A DNA stretch of 6,570 bases from Puniceicoccales bacterium. GTDB taxonomy: Bacteria; Verrucomicrobiota; Verrucomicrobiia; Opitutales; LL51. The translations under genes were made by a program, and so were the position numbers. The notes under the pieces are model-generated. The model was not told where the DNA came from. It did not search any database and saw nothing but the letters and a program-made list of their open reading frames with translations. Every line of letters starts with the position of its first letter. Position 1 is the stretch's first letter. This document shows positions 4,844 to 6,570 of this stretch, in pieces. Where the stretch lies: assembly GCA_031268545.1 (NCBI GenBank), contig JAIRXD010000046.1, positions 1 to 6,570 on the forward strand. Direction: 5' to 3'.

Positions 4844-6570
4844 CTAGTCCTGAAGATCTTCACCTGAGAAAACTAGCCCTTTTTCCCTCAAAGTATCCAT
4901 GATCCTAGCTGCCCGATTATACCCTATCTTCAATTTTCTTTGCAAGAACGAAGTGGAGGCTTTGTCATTGGATCGTATGATTGCCAAGGCCTTAGGGATC
5001 ATATCATCCTCCCAGTCCTCCCCATCTCTAGCATCTTCCATATCGCCGATCTCTATTCTTTCCTGCACCTCCTCCTCGTACTTCGGCGCCCCATTAGCCT
5101 TATACAAAAATTTGACAATGGCATTTATTTCATCATCGGAAACCAGCGCACCCTGGGCCCGCAATAACCCACCAGAGCCTGGCGGCAAAAACAACATATC
5201 TCCTTGCCCAAGAAGAGATTCCGCTCCGCCGGCATCCAGAATTGTTCGGCTGTCGACCTTGGAAGCTACCTTAAAGGCAATCCTACTTGGAAGGTTTGCC
5301 TTAATTATTCCGGTGATCACATTTACCGAAGGTCGTTGTGTAGCAAGGATTAAATGAATGCCGGCCGCTCGAGCCAACTGGGCCAATCTGGCAATGCAAG
5401 TCTCTATATCGCCCGGCGCAACCATCATCAAATCGGCCAACTCATCTATTATACATACTATATATGGCATTTTTTTTTCCTCCGGATCACGTATCTCATC
5501 TCCTTCGGATAGAAGCACTTTTGGCCGCCTATTGGCAATTTTTGCATTAAAACTGGCTATATTTCTAACGCCAACCTTCGCAAATATCTGGTAGCGATTC
5601 TCCATCTCAGATATCAACCACTTCAGGGCGTTTGGCACCTTTTTTGGATCCGTAACCACAGGAATCAACATATGAGGCAAATCGTTAAACGTCTGCATCT
5701 CAACGATCTTCGGATCAATCATTATAAATCTAATGTCGTCCGGCGAGCCGTGAAACAGCAACGAAGCAATGACCGCATTTATGCAAACTGTTTTGCCAGA
5801 ACCAGTTGACCCTGCAATCAACAGATGCGGCATCTTAGCTAGATCAGCTATAATCGGCTCGCCGGTAACACCACGACCAAGAACAATCGGAATGTCCGCA
5901 CGCATCTCAGCCCAAGCTTTGGATTCCAAAATTTCCCTCAGCCTAACCATAACCGGTTCTTTATTAGGCAGTTCAACACCAACACAACCTTTTCCCGGGA
6001 CCGGCGCTATAATTCGCACGGACTTCGCAGCCAGACCAAGGGCAATATTTTTATCCAAGCTTACAATCTTTTCGACCCGAACACCCGGTTCTGGCAAAAT
6101 CTCGTATCTGGTTATGACCGGCCCTCGGTGAATTTCGCTGGGCCTCACGGATACACCAAATTCCGATAATGTGCTAACAAGCTTAGCTGCAACAACTTCG
6201 TGATTATCATTCGATACGAGATTCAGACTTCCCCGCTCCAGCAACTCGGTGCTTGGAAACACATAATTACCGATCTTATGAGAATTTCTAACCTCAACAG
6301 ACTCCACCGAAGGGCTAGTGATAGATATACCTATCGCACCATTGATCGGTAAATTTTCTGGCAAACCAACGGAAAAATCCGAAACCAACCCAGCCGCTCC
6401 GGGGCCATCGGCCTTTTTTATCTCCACCTTGGAACCTTCCACATCATTAGTCGGTAAACTTTCTGGCAAACCAACGGAAAAATCCGAAACCAAATCAGCC
6501 GCTCCGGGCCCATCGGCCTTTTCCCTCCTAACCAAGGAAACCACAATTTTCTTAACCGACCAAATTGCCA
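4844..6570 (-). CDS. ftsK: DNA translocase FtsK, N-terminal part missing
   Basis: FtsK is a hexameric ATPase at the division septum that pumps chromosome DNA and activates XerCD recombination at dif. The stop is a TAG at 4844-4846, and the frame is still open at the window end. A GTG at 6542-6544 is in frame, but codons before it (AIWSVKKIV) read on, so the start and the membrane segments lie outside. Counting from that GTG: linker with a tandem 26-residue repeat (9-34 and 44-69); alpha domain about 105-210 (GPVITRYEI, IALGLAAKSVRIIAPVPGKG); beta motor domain with Walker A GSTGSGKT (245-252), IDPKIVEM (276-283), Walker B IVCIIDELADL (362-372) and ATQRPSVNVITG (401-412); an acidic stretch (about 489-514); and the gamma winged helix (about 515-561) with STSFLQRKLKIGYNRAARIMD, the fold that reads KOPS and contacts XerD. 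The tail after GLVF is a few residues shorter than usual and lacks the common REVL ending. Confidence 0.97.
   Translation of the reverse strand, partial: AIWSVKKIVVSLVRREKADGPGAADLVSDFSVGLPESLPTNDVEGSKVEIKKADGPGAAGLVSDFSVGLPENLPINGAIGISITSPSVESVEVRNSHKIGNYVFPSTELLERGSLNLVSNDNHEVVAAKLVSTLSEFGVSVRPSEIHRGPVITRYEILPEPGVRVEKIVSLDKNIALGLAAKSVRIIAPVPGKGCVGVELPNKEPVMVRLREILESKAWAEMRADIPIVLGRGVTGEPIIADLAKMPHLLIAGSTGSGKTVCINAVIASLLFHGSPDDIRFIMIDPKIVEMQTFNDLPHMLIPVVTDPKKVPNALKWLISEMENRYQIFAKVGVRNIASFNAKIANRRPKVLLSEGDEIRDPEEKKMPYIVCIIDELADLMMVAPGDIETCIARLAQLARAAGIHLILATQRPSVNVITGIIKANLPSRIAFKVASKVDSRTILDAGGAESLLGQGDMLFLPPGSGGLLRAQGALVSDDEINAIVKFLYKANGAPKYEEEVQERIEIGDMEDARDGEDWEDDMIPKALAIIRSNDKASTSFLQRKLKIGYNRAARIMDTLREKGLVFSGEDLQD
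6340..6522 (-). repeat. Tandem duplication inside the FtsK linker (two 78 bp units, 105 bp period)
   Basis: Bases 6340-6417 and 6445-6522 match at 72 of 78 positions, offset by exactly 105 bp (35 codons). The encoded 26-residue units run from KADGPGAA to GLPE(S/N)LP(T/I)N and are joined by a 9-residue spacer, VEGSKVEIK. The reading frame is kept. Within the block the differences touch three codons that change the residue (Asp/Gly, Ser/Asn, Thr/Ile) and one silent Gly codon. The linker between the FtsK membrane part and the motor is known to vary widely in length, so it could tolerate this. Confidence 0.9.

Noticed and set aside
4899..6131. Several plus-strand open frames opposite ftsK
   Set aside because: They are antisense shadows of a strongly conserved gene with all FtsK motifs intact.

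Overview
The window is a compact, AT-rich stretch of bacterial chromosome made almost entirely of housekeeping genes. Seven protein genes are present and two of them run off the edges. No RNA gene, insertion sequence, prophage piece or CRISPR array was seen. The organism is most likely a member of the Verrucomicrobiota, perhaps an Opitutae-type lineage. That guess rests mainly on the truncated first protein, whose EGWVFDLFTPP block I associate from memory with verrucomicrobial envelope proteins; it is an inference, not a database result.

Left part, plus strand (1-2792): the 3' end of a beta-rich protein of unknown function, possibly related to the PilP/GspC pilus or secretion group. It is followed after 51 bp by dprA, the RecA loader for incoming single-stranded DNA, and 11 bp later by a SpoU/TrmH-type RNA 2'-O-methyltransferase. 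The dprA-methyltransferase pair is very probably one transcript.

Middle part (2795-4027): a minus-strand short-form ribosome hibernation factor (hpf) meets the methyltransferase tail to tail with a 2 bp gap. It diverges across about 130 bp from a plus-strand ABC-transporter ATPase of the dipeptide/nickel (DppD/OppD/NikD) class. The divergent gap holds a plausible sigma-70-type promoter for the ATPase and a good Shine-Dalgarno for hpf. The ATPase lacks the usual Cys-containing C-terminal tail, and no permease gene is in view.

Right part, minus strand (4056-6570): a monotopic sugar-phosphate transferase (WcaJ/PglC superfamily), which would start a polyprenyl-linked glycan, lies 68 bp downstream of ftsK. 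FtsK is the DNA translocase for chromosome segregation at division; its membrane-anchoring N-terminus lies beyond the window. The FtsK linker carries a recent-looking 26-residue duplication, the clearest sequence oddity here.

I found no convincing undescribed system. The second-look items are the FtsK linker repeat, the C-terminal tail and GHRP variant of the sugar transferase, the short orphan-looking ABC ATPase, and the truncated first protein.
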